Positions 16,780 to 24,759 of a stretch of DNA of 64,000 bases are shown in pieces. The notes below the pieces were generated by a model. That model did not search any database and was not told the DNA's origin. It saw nothing but the letters and a program-made list of their open reading frames with translations. Positions within the stretch are counted from its first letter, which is position 1; every line of letters starts with the position of its first letter. Source of the DNA: Actinosynnema sp040640215 (GTDB lineage Bacteria > Actinomycetota > Actinomycetes > Mycobacteriales > Pseudonocardiaceae); contig NZ_JBFABG010000007.1 of the NCBI RefSeq assembly GCF_040640215.1, positions 124,001 through 188,000 on the forward strand. The letters are read 5' to 3'. Both the position numbers and the translations under genes were made by a program.

Positions 16780-17174
16780 CCCTCCGGGATCTCGACGACG
16801 ACGTGCGTGGACTTGATGGAGGCGACCGCGACGCTGCCGACCTCCAGGCCGAGTTCGTCGGCGGCTTCGCGGCTCATCAGGGACACCACCCGGAACGGGC
16901 CGGCCTGCATCTCCACCTGGGCCATCACCACGTCCTTCACCACCCGCGTGACGATGCCCCTCATCCGGTTGCGGGCCGAGGCGGCGATCGTCGCGCCGGG
17001 TTCGGCGGCGTCGGCCGACCGCCGCGCGAACTCGGCGAGCTCCCGCCCGTCGATCCCCTTGCGCCCGCTGTCGAGCCGCACGGCGGGCAGCCTGCCCTGG
17101 TCGACCCACCGCCGCACGGTGTCGTCGCTGACCCCGAGCAGGGAGGCGGCCTCGCTTATCCGCAGATTCGGCAC
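16776..17174 (-). CDS. HTH-TOBE molybdenum-responsive regulator
   Basis: This 132-residue protein joins an N-terminal excisionase/MerR-like helix (LRISEAASLLGVSDDTVRRW, about 4-23) to a C-terminal molybdate/tungstate-binding Mop (TOBE) domain (about 65-130, SARNRMRGIV...VMAQVEM). It is the first gene of the mod operon and probably senses molybdate. Start chosen at the second of two adjacent GTGs (17174); 17177 is equally possible. GTGA overlap with modA. Confidence 0.8.
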   Translation of the reverse strand: MPNLRISEAASLLGVSDDTVRRWVDQGRLPAVRLDSGRKGIDGRELAEFARRSADAAEPGATIAASARNRMRGIVTRVVKDVVMAQVEMQAGPFRVVSLMSREAADELGLEVGSVAVASIKSTHVVVEIPEG

Positions 17175-17177
17175 CAC

Positions 17178-17558
17178 GGCATCGTAGACGCCGCAGAAGC
17201 GGGTTCGACAGGTCCACTCGCCCCGGTGGTCCCCGAACTGCCGCCGCGTCCGCCCCGAAGGCGCGACACCGGGCCGGAGCGGGCGCTGCGGACACCGGAG
17301 CGGACCGCCGCGCGCGGGTCGGGGCGGCCTCGCGACCCGGCGCGGCCCGAGCGGTCGGCGGGCGGGGGCCGCGCCGGGCGACGTGAGAACGGGCGAGTCG
17401 GGCAGATCGGGCATCGAGAGCCGATATCGGTCGCGGCGGGAGGCCGGGTGCCGCACGGGCTTGGGCCATTCCGCCCCCGTCTTCCGGCTGTGCCGCTGGG
17501 GCCGTGCCGGCGCATACCGTCCGCACGAACCTCTTTCACCTATCAGCGAGGGGGACTC
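17178..17558. other. Divergent gap between mod operon and M6 protease
   Basis: No gene is seen in these 381 bp, which should hold the promoters of both transcripts. A perfect 12-bp inverted repeat (CCGGCGCGGCCC, 17337-17348; GGGCCGCGCCGG, 17366-17377) with a 17-base loop is the clearest structure. I cannot identify a canonical molybdate operator or a clear -35/-10 pair. Confidence 0.4.
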
Positions 17559-19916
17559 GTGCGCAGACTCCTAGCCGGCGCGGCAGCGATCGCGCTGGCC
17601 ACCGCGGGCATCACGATCATGCCCGTGGCCGCCGCCGCGGCACCCGACACCACCACCGACACCGTCCAGTCCCGGCCCGACGAACTGCCGCACCCGCTTG
17701 AGGACAAGCGGCGCGCCCTGCGGCAAGAAGCCCTGGCCAAGGTGCTGACCGGTGAGGCGACCACCGAGAAGCGGGGCGCGAGCACCGTCGTCAAGGTCGG
17801 CAGCAAGGACAAGAAGAACGGTCAGAAGGCCGCCAAGGTCGACCAGTACGTCGAGCTGGAGCGGGAGAAGGTCGACAAGATCTTCGTCGTGCTCGCCGAG
17901 TTCGGCGACGAGCGCCACCCGCAGTACCCCGACCAGGACACCTCGCCCGGCACCGCCGGTCCGGTGCGCTTCGACGGGCCCGCGCACAACGAGATCCCCC
18001 AGCCGAACCGGGGGGTGGACAACACCACGATCTGGCAGGCGGACTTCAGCCGCCAGTACTTCCAGGACCTGTACTTCGCCACCGCACCCGGCGCGAACTC
18101 GGTGGCGAACTACTTCGACAAGCAGTCCTCGGGCCGCTACAGCGTCACCGGCTCGGTGACCAACTGGGTCAAGGTCCGCTACAACGAGGCCCGCTACGGC
18201 CGTTCCGACGGCTTCCCGTGCGGTTCCAACGTGTGCAACAACAGCTACGAGCTGGTCCGCGACGCGGTCACGCAGTGGGTCGCCGACCAGAAGGCGGCGG
18301 GCCGCACCGACGAGCAGATCCGGACCGAGCTCGCCTCGTTCGACGAGTGGGACCGGTACGACTACGACGGCGACGGCGAGTTCAACGAGCCGGACGGCTA
18401 CCTCGACCACTTCCAGATCGTCCACGCGGGCGGCGACCAGGCCGACCGCGACCCCTGGCAGGGCGAGGACGCCATCTGGAGCCACCGGGGCTACGCGTTC
18501 AAGAACTACAACAGCGGGCCGGGCTCCAACAAGCTGGGCGGCGCGCCGATCGGCGACACGGGCCTGTGGGTCGGCGACTACACGATGCAGCCGGAGAACG
18601 GCGGCGTCAGCGTGTTCGCCCACGAGTACGGCCACGACCTCGGTCTGCCGGACCACTACGACATCAGCAACGGCGGCACGAACAGCGTCAACTGGTGGTC
18701 GCTGATGGGCCAGACGCGGGTCGGCGAGCCGGGCGAGGCCCCGGGCACCCGGGCCAACGAGCTGTCCGCGTGGGACAAGCTCCAGCTCGGCTGGCTGGAC
18801 TACGAGGTCGCGGTGGCGGGCCAGGAGCGCACCTTCGACCTCGGACCGCACGAGTACAACACCGCCAAGGCCCAGGGCCTGGTGGTCGTGCTGCCCGACG
18901 TGTCCAAGACGTTCGACTACGGGGACCCGTTCGCGGGCTCGAAGATGTGGTGGAGCGACAAGGGCAACGACATCGACCACACGATGACCCGGGCGGTCGA
19001 CCTGACCGGCAGGTCCACCGCGGAGCTCACCCTCAAGGCGCGCTACGACGTCGAAGAGGACTTCGACTACCTCTACGTCGAGGCGCAGAACGCCGACGGT
19101 AGCTGGACCCAGTTGGACGGCACGTCCGACGGCAAGCCGTTCGTGCGCGACTCCGGCGACGCCCCCGCGATCAGCGGGACGACGGCGGAGCGCTGGGTGG
19201 ACGTGAAGGTGCCGCTGAACGCGTACGCGGGCAAGAGCACCAAGATCCGCTTCGCCTACCGGACCGACGGCGGCCTGGCGCTCCAGGGGTTCTTCGCCGA
19301 CGCGCTCAAGCTGACCGCCGACGGCGCGACGGTGTTCGAGGACGGCGCGGAATCCGGCGCGGACTGGGCGCTCAAGGGCTTCCGGAGCACGGCGGGCACC
19401 GAGACGAAGGCGTACGACCAGTTCTACATCGCCTCGAACCGGACCTACGAGTCCTACGGCAAGTACAACAAGACCGGCCCCTACCGGTACAGCTTCCCGA
19501 ACAAGCCGAAGTGGGTGGAGCACTTCCCCTACCAGGACGGCCTGCTCGTGTCGCTGTGGGACACCAGCTACCTGGACAACAACACCAGCGAGCACCCCGG
19601 TGAGGGCCTGATCCTGCCGATCGACGCGAACCCCGCGCCGATCTACAACCTCGAAGGCGGGGTGTGGGCACCCACGGTCTCGGGTTACGACGCGCCGTTC
19701 GGGTTGCAGAAGTCGGACTCGTTCACCCTGCACGTCAACGGCAAGGCGTCCTACGTGCGCGGCCAGCCGGCCAAGCCGGTGTTCGACGACACCAGGCAGT
19801 TCTGGTTCCCGCAGACCCCGACCGCCGGTGTGAAGACGCCGGGGGTGGGCGTCGGCCTGAAGGTGCTCACGCAGACGGGCACCTCGATGAAGGTCAAGTT
19901 GTACCGCACCAAGTGA
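17559..19916 (+). CDS. Secreted M6-family (immune inhibitor A-type) metalloprotease
   Basis: The 785-residue precursor has a signal peptide (about 1-31) and a pro-region before the peptidase domain. The zinc-binding motif HEYGHDLGLPDH lies at about residues 355-366. Two jelly-roll/MAM-like stretches follow (FDYLYVEAQNADGSW, and FEDGAESG), as in InhA proteases. It probably degrades extracellular proteins. Aspartate-rich DYDGDGEFNEPDGY suggests calcium binding. The GTG at 17559 follows GCGAGGGGG. A strong terminator follows the stop. Confidence 0.9.
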   Translation: MRRLLAGAAAIALATAGITIMPVAAAAAPDTTTDTVQSRPDELPHPLEDKRRALRQEALAKVLTGEATTEKRGASTVVKVGSKDKKNGQKAAKVDQYVELEREKVDKIFVVLAEFGDERHPQYPDQDTSPGTAGPVRFDGPAHNEIPQPNRGVDNTTIWQADFSRQYFQDLYFATAPGANSVANYFDKQSSGRYSVTGSVTNWVKVRYNEARYGRSDGFPCGSNVCNNSYELVRDAVTQWVADQKAAGRTDEQIRTELASFDEWDRYDYDGDGEFNEPDGYLDHFQIVHAGGDQADRDPWQGEDAIWSHRGYAFKNYNSGPGSNKLGGAPIGDTGLWVGDYTMQPENGGVSVFAHEYGHDLGLPDHYDISNGGTNSVNWWSLMGQTRVGEPGEAPGTRANELSAWDKLQLGWLDYEVAVAGQERTFDLGPHEYNTAKAQGLVVVLPDVSKTFDYGDPFAGSKMWWSDKGNDIDHTMTRAVDLTGRSTAELTLKARYDVEEDFDYLYVEAQNADGSWTQLDGTSDGKPFVRDSGDAPAISGTTAERWVDVKVPLNAYAGKSTKIRFAYRTDGGLALQGFFADALKLTADGATVFEDGAESGADWALKGFRSTAGTETKAYDQFYIASNRTYESYGKYNKTGPYRYSFPNKPKWVEHFPYQDGLLVSLWDTSYLDNNTSEHPGEGLILPIDANPAPIYNLEGGVWAPTVSGYDAPFGLQKSDSFTLHVNGKASYVRGQPAKPVFDDTRQFWFPQTPTAGVKTPGVGVGLKVLTQTGTSMKVKLYRTK

Positions 19917-19927
19917 CGGATCGGTGC

Positions 19928-19959
19928 TCGGTCATCGGGCGCGACCGCCCGATGACCGA
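19928..19959 (+). terminator. Terminator of the M6 protease gene
   Basis: A perfect 13-bp stem (TCGGTCATCGGGC/GCCCGATGACCGA) with 6-base loop GCGACC begins 11 bp after the stop. Confidence 0.85.
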
Positions 19960-20033
19960 CCGGTAGGCCGTTCGGCGTCGGACGTGATCCATTCAGTGTC
20001 ACGTCCGACGTCCGGCCGGCGATGTAGTCGGAC

Positions 20034-20609
20034 ATGGTGACATCACGTGGTGCCCTGACCGCCGCCGTCCTGGTCGTCTCGCTCGGGGCGTGCGGTCAGC
20101 AGGTGTCCCCGGCGGCCTCGGTCGGCTCGGCCACGCGGCCGAGCGAGCCCTTGCGCACGAGCCTCTGCGACGCCGAGGGCGACCTGACGTCGTGGATGCG
20201 CGCGGACGGCCTGCCGGTGGACGACGCGAAGTGCACGGCGGAGTCGACCGACGCCCGCAAGCTGCGCGCGTTCGGCAAGTGGACCTTCCCGTCGGGCAGT
20301 CGCGCCCAGTCGCACGTCGAGTCCGTGGAGATCGCGGTGTTCGCGGACCGGGGCACGGACGGCGGGAGCGCGTTCGACGACCTCAAGGGCTCCTACCCGC
20401 CGCACGAGCAGCGCACGATCGCGGGCCACTACTCGCGGGTCACCACCACCCGGGGCAAGACGATCGTCAACCTGCCCGAGCTGGCCGATCCGCTCGACAT
20501 CACCATCACCACGACGGTCGCCACCTCGTCGGACGCCCAGTACGCCGACATCCGCGCCGCCCACCTGCGCGCGCTGGAGCAGCTCGTGCCCGTCCTCACC
20601 GGGGCCTGA
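20034..20609 (+). CDS. Putative lipoprotein of unknown function
   Basis: This 191-residue protein has an N-terminal hydrophobic segment ending in the lipobox SLGAC, so it should be anchored outside the membrane. The rest is soluble, with a possible second and third Cys (LCDAEGD, AKCTAES), resembling the small actinomycete DUF3558-type lipoproteins, though I cannot confirm this. The ATG at 20034 is followed by a GTG; no good ribosome site is visible, so translation may be leaderless. It follows a terminator and has its own transcript. Confidence 0.65.
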   Translation: MVTSRGALTAAVLVVSLGACGQQVSPAASVGSATRPSEPLRTSLCDAEGDLTSWMRADGLPVDDAKCTAESTDARKLRAFGKWTFPSGSRAQSHVESVEIAVFADRGTDGGSAFDDLKGSYPPHEQRTIAGHYSRVTTTRGKTIVNLPELADPLDITITTTVATSSDAQYADIRAAHLRALEQLVPVLTGA

Positions 20610-20650
20610 CCGGTTTGGGCCTGACCGGGCCGGGCCAGGCCGGCGGGGGC

Positions 20651-21385
20651 TCAGCGCCGGAACCGCGCCCGCCGGGACGGTTCACCGGCCTCCAGGGCGT
20701 CACCGAGCGACCGCCCGGCCAGGCCGCGCGCGGCGCAGGCGTGCAGCAGCCGGCGGGTCAGGTCGCCGCGGTCGAGGGTCGGGGCGGGGCCGTCGTCCAC
20801 GCCGTCGCCCGGACCGGCGAACCCGTCGTGCCCGAGCACGATCGACCCGGCCCGGGCCGATCGGACCGCGCCCGCGAGCCGCTCGGCCTGCGGCAGGTCC
20901 GCCCAGTCCCGCAGCTCCGGGCCCCACAGCACCGGCACGAGGCCGCAGCGGGTGACCGCGCGCCAGGTGCCGAACGACTGCGCCCCGTACGGGGGGCGGA
21001 ACCAGCGCACCCGGCGGCCGGTCAGGTCTTCCAGCTCGGCGCGGGCGTCGCGGGTGCGCCGCGCGACCTCGTCCGGCCGCAGGCGGGTGAGCCGCCGGTG
21101 GTCCGGTCCGTGCAACGCGATCTCGTGGCCGGCCGCCGCGACCTCCGCGAGCAGTCCCGGGAAGCGCCGGACCCGGGTGAGCAGCACGAAGAAGGTGGCC
21201 GTCGCCCGGGATTCGGCCAGCGCGGCGAGCACCTCGGCGGTGCCGGCCGGGTCGGGGCCGTCGTCGTAGGTGAGCACGACGTAGGGCGCTTCGGTGCGCA
21301 CCGCGCACACCGATCCGGCGACTCCACCCAAAAGGCGTTCCACCGGTGCGGCCAGTCCGCGCACGCCAAAAAAACGAGTGGTCAC
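20651..21385 (-). CDS. Polysaccharide deacetylase (NodB homology domain)
   Basis: The 244-residue protein contains the NodB motifs: TYDDGPD (39-45) with the metal and base Asp, HGPDH (92-96) for the metal His pair, RPPYG (130-134), and GHDG near 185. Known of the family: removal of acetyl groups from chitin, peptidoglycan or other polymers. There is no typical cleavable signal, although residues 10-30 are moderately hydrophobic. The GTG at 21385 has GGGGGA six bases upstream; an ATG at 21397 is the alternative. Confidence 0.8.
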   Translation of the reverse strand: MTTRFFGVRGLAAPVERLLGGVAGSVCAVRTEAPYVVLTYDDGPDPAGTAEVLAALAESRATATFFVLLTRVRRFPGLLAEVAAAGHEIALHGPDHRRLTRLRPDEVARRTRDARAELEDLTGRRVRWFRPPYGAQSFGTWRAVTRCGLVPVLWGPELRDWADLPQAERLAGAVRSARAGSIVLGHDGFAGPGDGVDDGPAPTLDRGDLTRRLLHACAARGLAGRSLGDALEAGEPSRRARFRR

Positions 21386-21965
21386 GAGTTCCCCCATGAG
21401 TAGCTGGTGCCCGTTCAGCACACCACGGAAACCACTCGGCGCAGCCGCACCACCACGGGATCGGCCGAACTGCGGACTTTCCGGCGGCGGAGTGCCCGAA
21501 AGGGAATCGGGTCTGCCCGTGTGACTCCGGCCACGATCGAGGTGGAATAAAACGCCGACCCGCCGGAATACGTGACGAATACATTCCCCGAGCACCGGGC
21601 AGCGGCCAGTCGAATACGGTATGAGGGCGCACCGGGAGCCGCCTTTTTCACCCGTTCGGCCCCTTCCGGCGCACAAGTGCGGCGCAATACCGTCTGTCGG
21701 GCCGCGCTCTTGGGGAAGAACACGGCGCGCTACGGGGGGAACACGGCAGAGATTCGCAGTCGGAGTCGACGTCGACGGTCGCGTGCGAATAGCCGACGAC
21801 CGGCCAGGACTCCCGGAAGACCATTCCGCGAAATGGTGCAGGCTCCGCGTCAGGCGAGGTCCCCCAGTCCCGCCTGGCGCTCGCGAGGGGTCGGGGGGTC
21901 CGTCCACGGGACTCCCCGACCCCGCTTTTCGCGCATTCCCCCCGGTCCGCCCGACAGCGGCGGGT
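21386..21965. other. Long non-coding region upstream of the deacetylase gene
   Basis: No convincing protein gene is seen. The stretch 21540-21720 is markedly less GC-rich and lacks third-position bias, so it probably carries the promoter and 5' leader of the minus-strand deacetylase. The right end holds a 15-bp hairpin with a T-run on the plus strand (listed separately), which no known plus-strand gene explains. Confidence 0.45.
21887..21929 (+). terminator. Hairpin with T-run, no obvious gene upstream
   Basis: GGGGTCGGGGGGTCC and GGACTCCCCGACCCC form a 15-bp stem with one mismatch and a 7-base loop, followed on the plus strand by GCTTTTC. This is the most terminator-like plus-strand signal in the region, yet the plus strand upstream has no recognisable gene. 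It could end a small RNA. Confidence 0.5.
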
Positions 21966-22124
21966 TCAGACCGTCGGCCGGGTCTCCACCCGGGCCCGGC
22001 GACGGCGCGTGAACGCCCGGTCGGCGGCACAGCCGACCAGGAGCGCACCCGACAGCAGGACCAGCGATTCCCCTCCGTGGACCGCGCACGCGCAGACCAG
22101 GACGGTCCAGAGCAGCAGCCTCAT
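21966..22124 (-). CDS. Possible 52-residue small membrane protein, maybe leaderless
   Basis: The ATG at 22124 opens 52 codons: a hydrophobic N-terminus (MRLLLWTVLVCACAVHGG), a second hydrophobic stretch (LVLLSGALLVGCA) and an arginine-rich tail. No Shine-Dalgarno is seen. A TTGGAC-18 bp-TAGCCT promoter-like pair places the transcription start at or next to the ATG, as in actinomycete leaderless genes. Unknown function; could be chance. Confidence 0.42.
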   Translation of the reverse strand: MRLLLWTVLVCACAVHGGESLVLLSGALLVGCAADRAFTRRRRARVETRPTV

Positions 22125-22232
22125 GAACCAAGGCTAGGGACGCAGATCACAGCCGTCCAAGGATTTGAGCATGGCTTAGGGTTGGCTCCGGGCCTGGCCC
22201 TGGGGTCGACCTCGCCGCCCGCTCACGTGGCC

Positions 22233-22271
22233 GGACGGCCGACCCCTCGTCCCGGGGGGAATCGGCCGTCC
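22233..22271 (-). terminator. Terminator of the SGNH hydrolase gene
   Basis: GGACGGCCGA/TCGGCCGTCC form a perfect 10-bp stem, with extra C/G pairing possible in the loop, 19 bp past the stop of the minus-strand gene. Confidence 0.6.
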
Positions 22272-22290
22272 TCTGTCGCCCGGGGTGGGA

Positions 22291-23313
22291 CTAGGCCACG
22301 GCGTGCAGGTTGCCGTCCGCCCCTTCGAGGCACCGCGCGGAGGCCGCGCCGCCGTTCACGAATTCCGTCACGCAGCGGCCCAACTGGGCGTGCGCGGCGG
22401 CGTTCGGGTGGAACGACTGCTGGGCCAGGTGGATGCCGATCGCGTCCAGACCGCCGTTGACCAGGGCGTACGGGTCGACGGTGAGCCGTCGTTGCCACTC
22501 GCCCGTGGAGCTGCCGCCCTTGCTGCACGCCTCGCGGCCCTCGGTGGCGCGGGAGAAGTCGAGGAACTTCACGCCCGAACGGGACGCGACACCGCGCAGC
22601 GCCTCGGCGAACTGCGGCACGGCCACCGTCCGCCCGTAGGCGGCGTCGGGCAGCCGCAGCGGGCAGCCCTGCGGGCCGTGCAGCAGCTTGTCCATCTTCT
22701 CGGTCACCGGGGACGCGTACGAGGTGAGCACCAGCGAGTAGGACGAGTCCGCGTAGCCGGCCTGCGCCATCGCCGAGCGCACGTCCCGCAGCGCCGTCTC
22801 GACCTTGGGTGCCATCGCGGTCAGCCGGGCGGGCCACTGGGTGGCCAGCTTCGACCGGCAGCTCGCGCCGAAGGGGTTCACCCACGCGGCCACGCAGTCG
22901 ACCATGGTGTCGGCGAACCGGGGGTCGTCGTTCGCGCCGACCTGCACCAGCACGGTGGTCACCCGGTACTGGCGGGCGACCTCGACCAGCCGCCGCGCCT
23001 GGGAACCCTCGGTGTAGTGGGTGGTGTCGGCCAGCGAGACGTTCGAGGAGTCCGCGCCCGAGCAGGCCAGGTTGACGGTGCGCTCGGCGAGCGCGGTCCG
23101 GTGGATCATGGACTGGGTGGACCGGTGGCACCAGTTGCCGTTCTGGCCCTCGGTGCCCGGCTCGTACGAGCCCGCGCCCTCACCGGACATGGCGCTGTCG
23201 CCCAACGACACGACCGCGGTCTGGCGGGTGTCCGCCGCGCCGGCCGAGGCCGGCAGCACCACGAGTGAAGCTCCCACGAGCGCCACCGCGCCCAAGACCC
23301 GACTCCACGTCAC
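22291..23313 (-). CDS. Secreted SGNH/GDSL hydrolase
   Basis: The 340-residue precursor has a signal peptide (about 1-27, ASAGA). Catalytic Ser is in SLGDSAMSG (Ser 40), an oxyanion-block Asn in VQVGANDD, and the catalytic Asp/His would be around the HPN at 302. Such enzymes hydrolyse esters of lipids, carbohydrates or polymers outside the cell. Several Cys pairs suggest disulfides. The GTG at 23313 follows GGAGGT; a longer form to 23388 is less likely because it lacks a signal at the N-terminus. Confidence 0.84.
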   Translation of the reverse strand: MTWSRVLGAVALVGASLVVLPASAGAADTRQTAVVSLGDSAMSGEGAGSYEPGTEGQNGNWCHRSTQSMIHRTALAERTVNLACSGADSSNVSLADTTHYTEGSQARRLVEVARQYRVTTVLVQVGANDDPRFADTMVDCVAAWVNPFGASCRSKLATQWPARLTAMAPKVETALRDVRSAMAQAGYADSSYSLVLTSYASPVTEKMDKLLHGPQGCPLRLPDAAYGRTVAVPQFAEALRGVASRSGVKFLDFSRATEGREACSKGGSSTGEWQRRLTVDPYALVNGGLDAIGIHLAQQSFHPNAAAHAQLGRCVTEFVNGGAASARCLEGADGNLHAVA

Positions 23314-23424
23314 CGCGCGACCTCCACCGCTCGTGGCGTCCGCAGTCGGACGCCAACTCACGGTAAACGCCTTGTCACACTGCGACAATGGGCCGATTCG
23401 GCTATCCGCAGGCGGGTCGGGCGG

Positions 23425-24039
23425 TCAGCCCAGCGCGGCGGTGACCTCGTCGGCGGTGGCGGTCACCGAGAACATGGGGTAGTCGAAGCGGAGGGCGTTG
23501 TCGTGCTCCTCCCGCGAGGTCGCCGCGACGCAGTCGGTCACCGTGATCACCCGGTAGCCGTTCTCGTAGCCGCTGCGCATGGTCGACTCCACGCAGCAGT
23601 TGGTGAGGAAGCCGCCCAGCACGATGGTGCCGATGCCCTTGCTGCGCAGGATGAAGTCGAGGTTGGTGCTGGCGAAGGTGTCCAGCCCGCGCTTGCCCTC
23701 GATGACGATGTCGCCCTCGCGCGGCGCGAGGTCGTCGACGATGGCCGCGCCCCAGGAGCCCTTCACGAACGCCTTGCCGTCGACCACGCCCTTGAGGATG
23801 CCGTACGGGTGCCGCGAGATCTCGTGGTAGCCCTCGGCGAACGCGATGGGCGCGTGCATCACCACCACCCCGGCCGCGCGGGCCGCGTCGACCAGCGCCA
23901 CCGTCCTGGGCAGCATCCCGTTCCCCTCCATGACCTCGCTGACCGCGCCGTGCAGCGCGCCGCCCTCGGTGGTGAAGTCGTTCTGGTACTCGATCAGCAC
24001 CACGGCGGTGGTGGCGGGGTCCAGCGTCAGGTCCGGCAT
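23425..24039 (-). CDS. Isochorismatase-family cysteine hydrolase
   Basis: The 204-residue protein has the family catalytic Cys in TNCCVEST (Cys 149) and Lys in GKRGLD (116). The position of the usual Asp is Glu 17 in LIEYQNDF, a variant that, as I recall, is common in one subgroup. It probably hydrolyses an amide or related bond in the cytoplasm; the substrate is unknown. It should not be taken as the isochorismatase of the siderophore pathway, which is at 43849-44493. Confidence 0.82.
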   Translation of the reverse strand: MPDLTLDPATTAVVLIEYQNDFTTEGGALHGAVSEVMEGNGMLPRTVALVDAARAAGVVVMHAPIAFAEGYHEISRHPYGILKGVVDGKAFVKGSWGAAIVDDLAPREGDIVIEGKRGLDTFASTNLDFILRSKGIGTIVLGGFLTNCCVESTMRSGYENGYRVITVTDCVAATSREEHDNALRFDYPMFSVTATADEVTAALG

Positions 24040-24136
24040 GCGGTGGCCTCCAGCGGCTCGGCGGTCGACCGGGGTCCGACGGTCGACAGCGCCGATTCAA
24101 CGGCTGCCGGGCGGAACGCGCAATGCGGCGTCCGGG

Positions 24137-24667
24137 TCATCGGACCGGACGGGCGACCAGCGACCAGAGGTAGCTCAGCGCCTCCCCGTCGGGGTCCTCG
24201 CGCGGCAGGAACTCGGCGATCAGCTCGCCCAGGCGGGTCGTGAACTCGGCCTGCGCCTCGGGTCCGAGCCGCAGGACGCCGCGCGCGGTGCCCCGGCCCG
24301 CCTCCGGGCCGGCCTCCACGATCTCGGCGCGGTGCGCGGCGAGCACCGCCAGGTCCACCTGCTGCACCAGGCCGACGCCCTCGACGTCGATCAGCCCGAG
24401 CTGCCACGTGCGCCCGGTCGCGCGGTAGGGGCGTTCCAGCGCGCCCTTCGCTCCCGTGCGCACGGGTTCCGGGGCCAGGAAGTCCGTCTTGACCAGCGCC
24501 CGGACGTGGCGCAGCACGGTCGCGGGCGCGACGTCCAGCCGCGCGGCCAGCTCCTGGTTGGTCCACGCGCGGTCGAAGCACAGGCGGAGGATGCGCCAGC
24601 GCAGCGGGTGCGCCAGCGCCTTGAGCTCCTCCACCGTGGCGGTCGGCGCGGGGTCTTCTCCGGACAC
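24137..24667 (-). CDS. ArsR-like winged-helix transcriptional regulator
   Basis: The 176-residue protein has an N-terminal ArsR-type winged helix (about 11-75: LKALAHPLRWRILRLCF, then DVAPATVLRHVRALV) and a longer C-terminal domain without the usual ArsR metal-binding cysteines. The GTG start at 24667 faces the divergent M20/S9 peptidase pair 92 bp away, so these are the likely targets. Confidence 0.8.
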   Translation of the reverse strand: MSGEDPAPTATVEELKALAHPLRWRILRLCFDRAWTNQELAARLDVAPATVLRHVRALVKTDFLAPEPVRTGAKGALERPYRATGRTWQLGLIDVEGVGLVQQVDLAVLAAHRAEIVEAGPEAGRGTARGVLRLGPEAQAEFTTRLGELIAEFLPREDPDGEALSYLWSLVARPVR

Positions 24668-24759
24668 GGCAGGAGGCTAACCGATCGGACCTTGCCCCGG
24701 CACCCGACGATTTGGTTGACTGCCATCGATTGCACAAAGTGAAATCACTGGGGGTGGCG

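Noticed and set aside
16713..17558. Long upstream extension of the M6 protease frame
   Set aside because: The frame is open only because of high GC; the translation is Arg/Gly/Pro-rich and runs opposite to modA and the HTH-TOBE gene. The signal peptide begins at 17559.
20090..21403. 437-residue plus-strand ORF over the lipoprotein and deacetylase genes
   Set aside because: It crosses two recognised genes in a non-coding frame and has no motifs.
23425..24039. Cysteine hydrolase as the siderophore isochorismatase
   Set aside because: It is 20 kb from the DHB genes and has Glu in place of the catalytic Asp; the true EntB-type enzyme is at 43849-44493.
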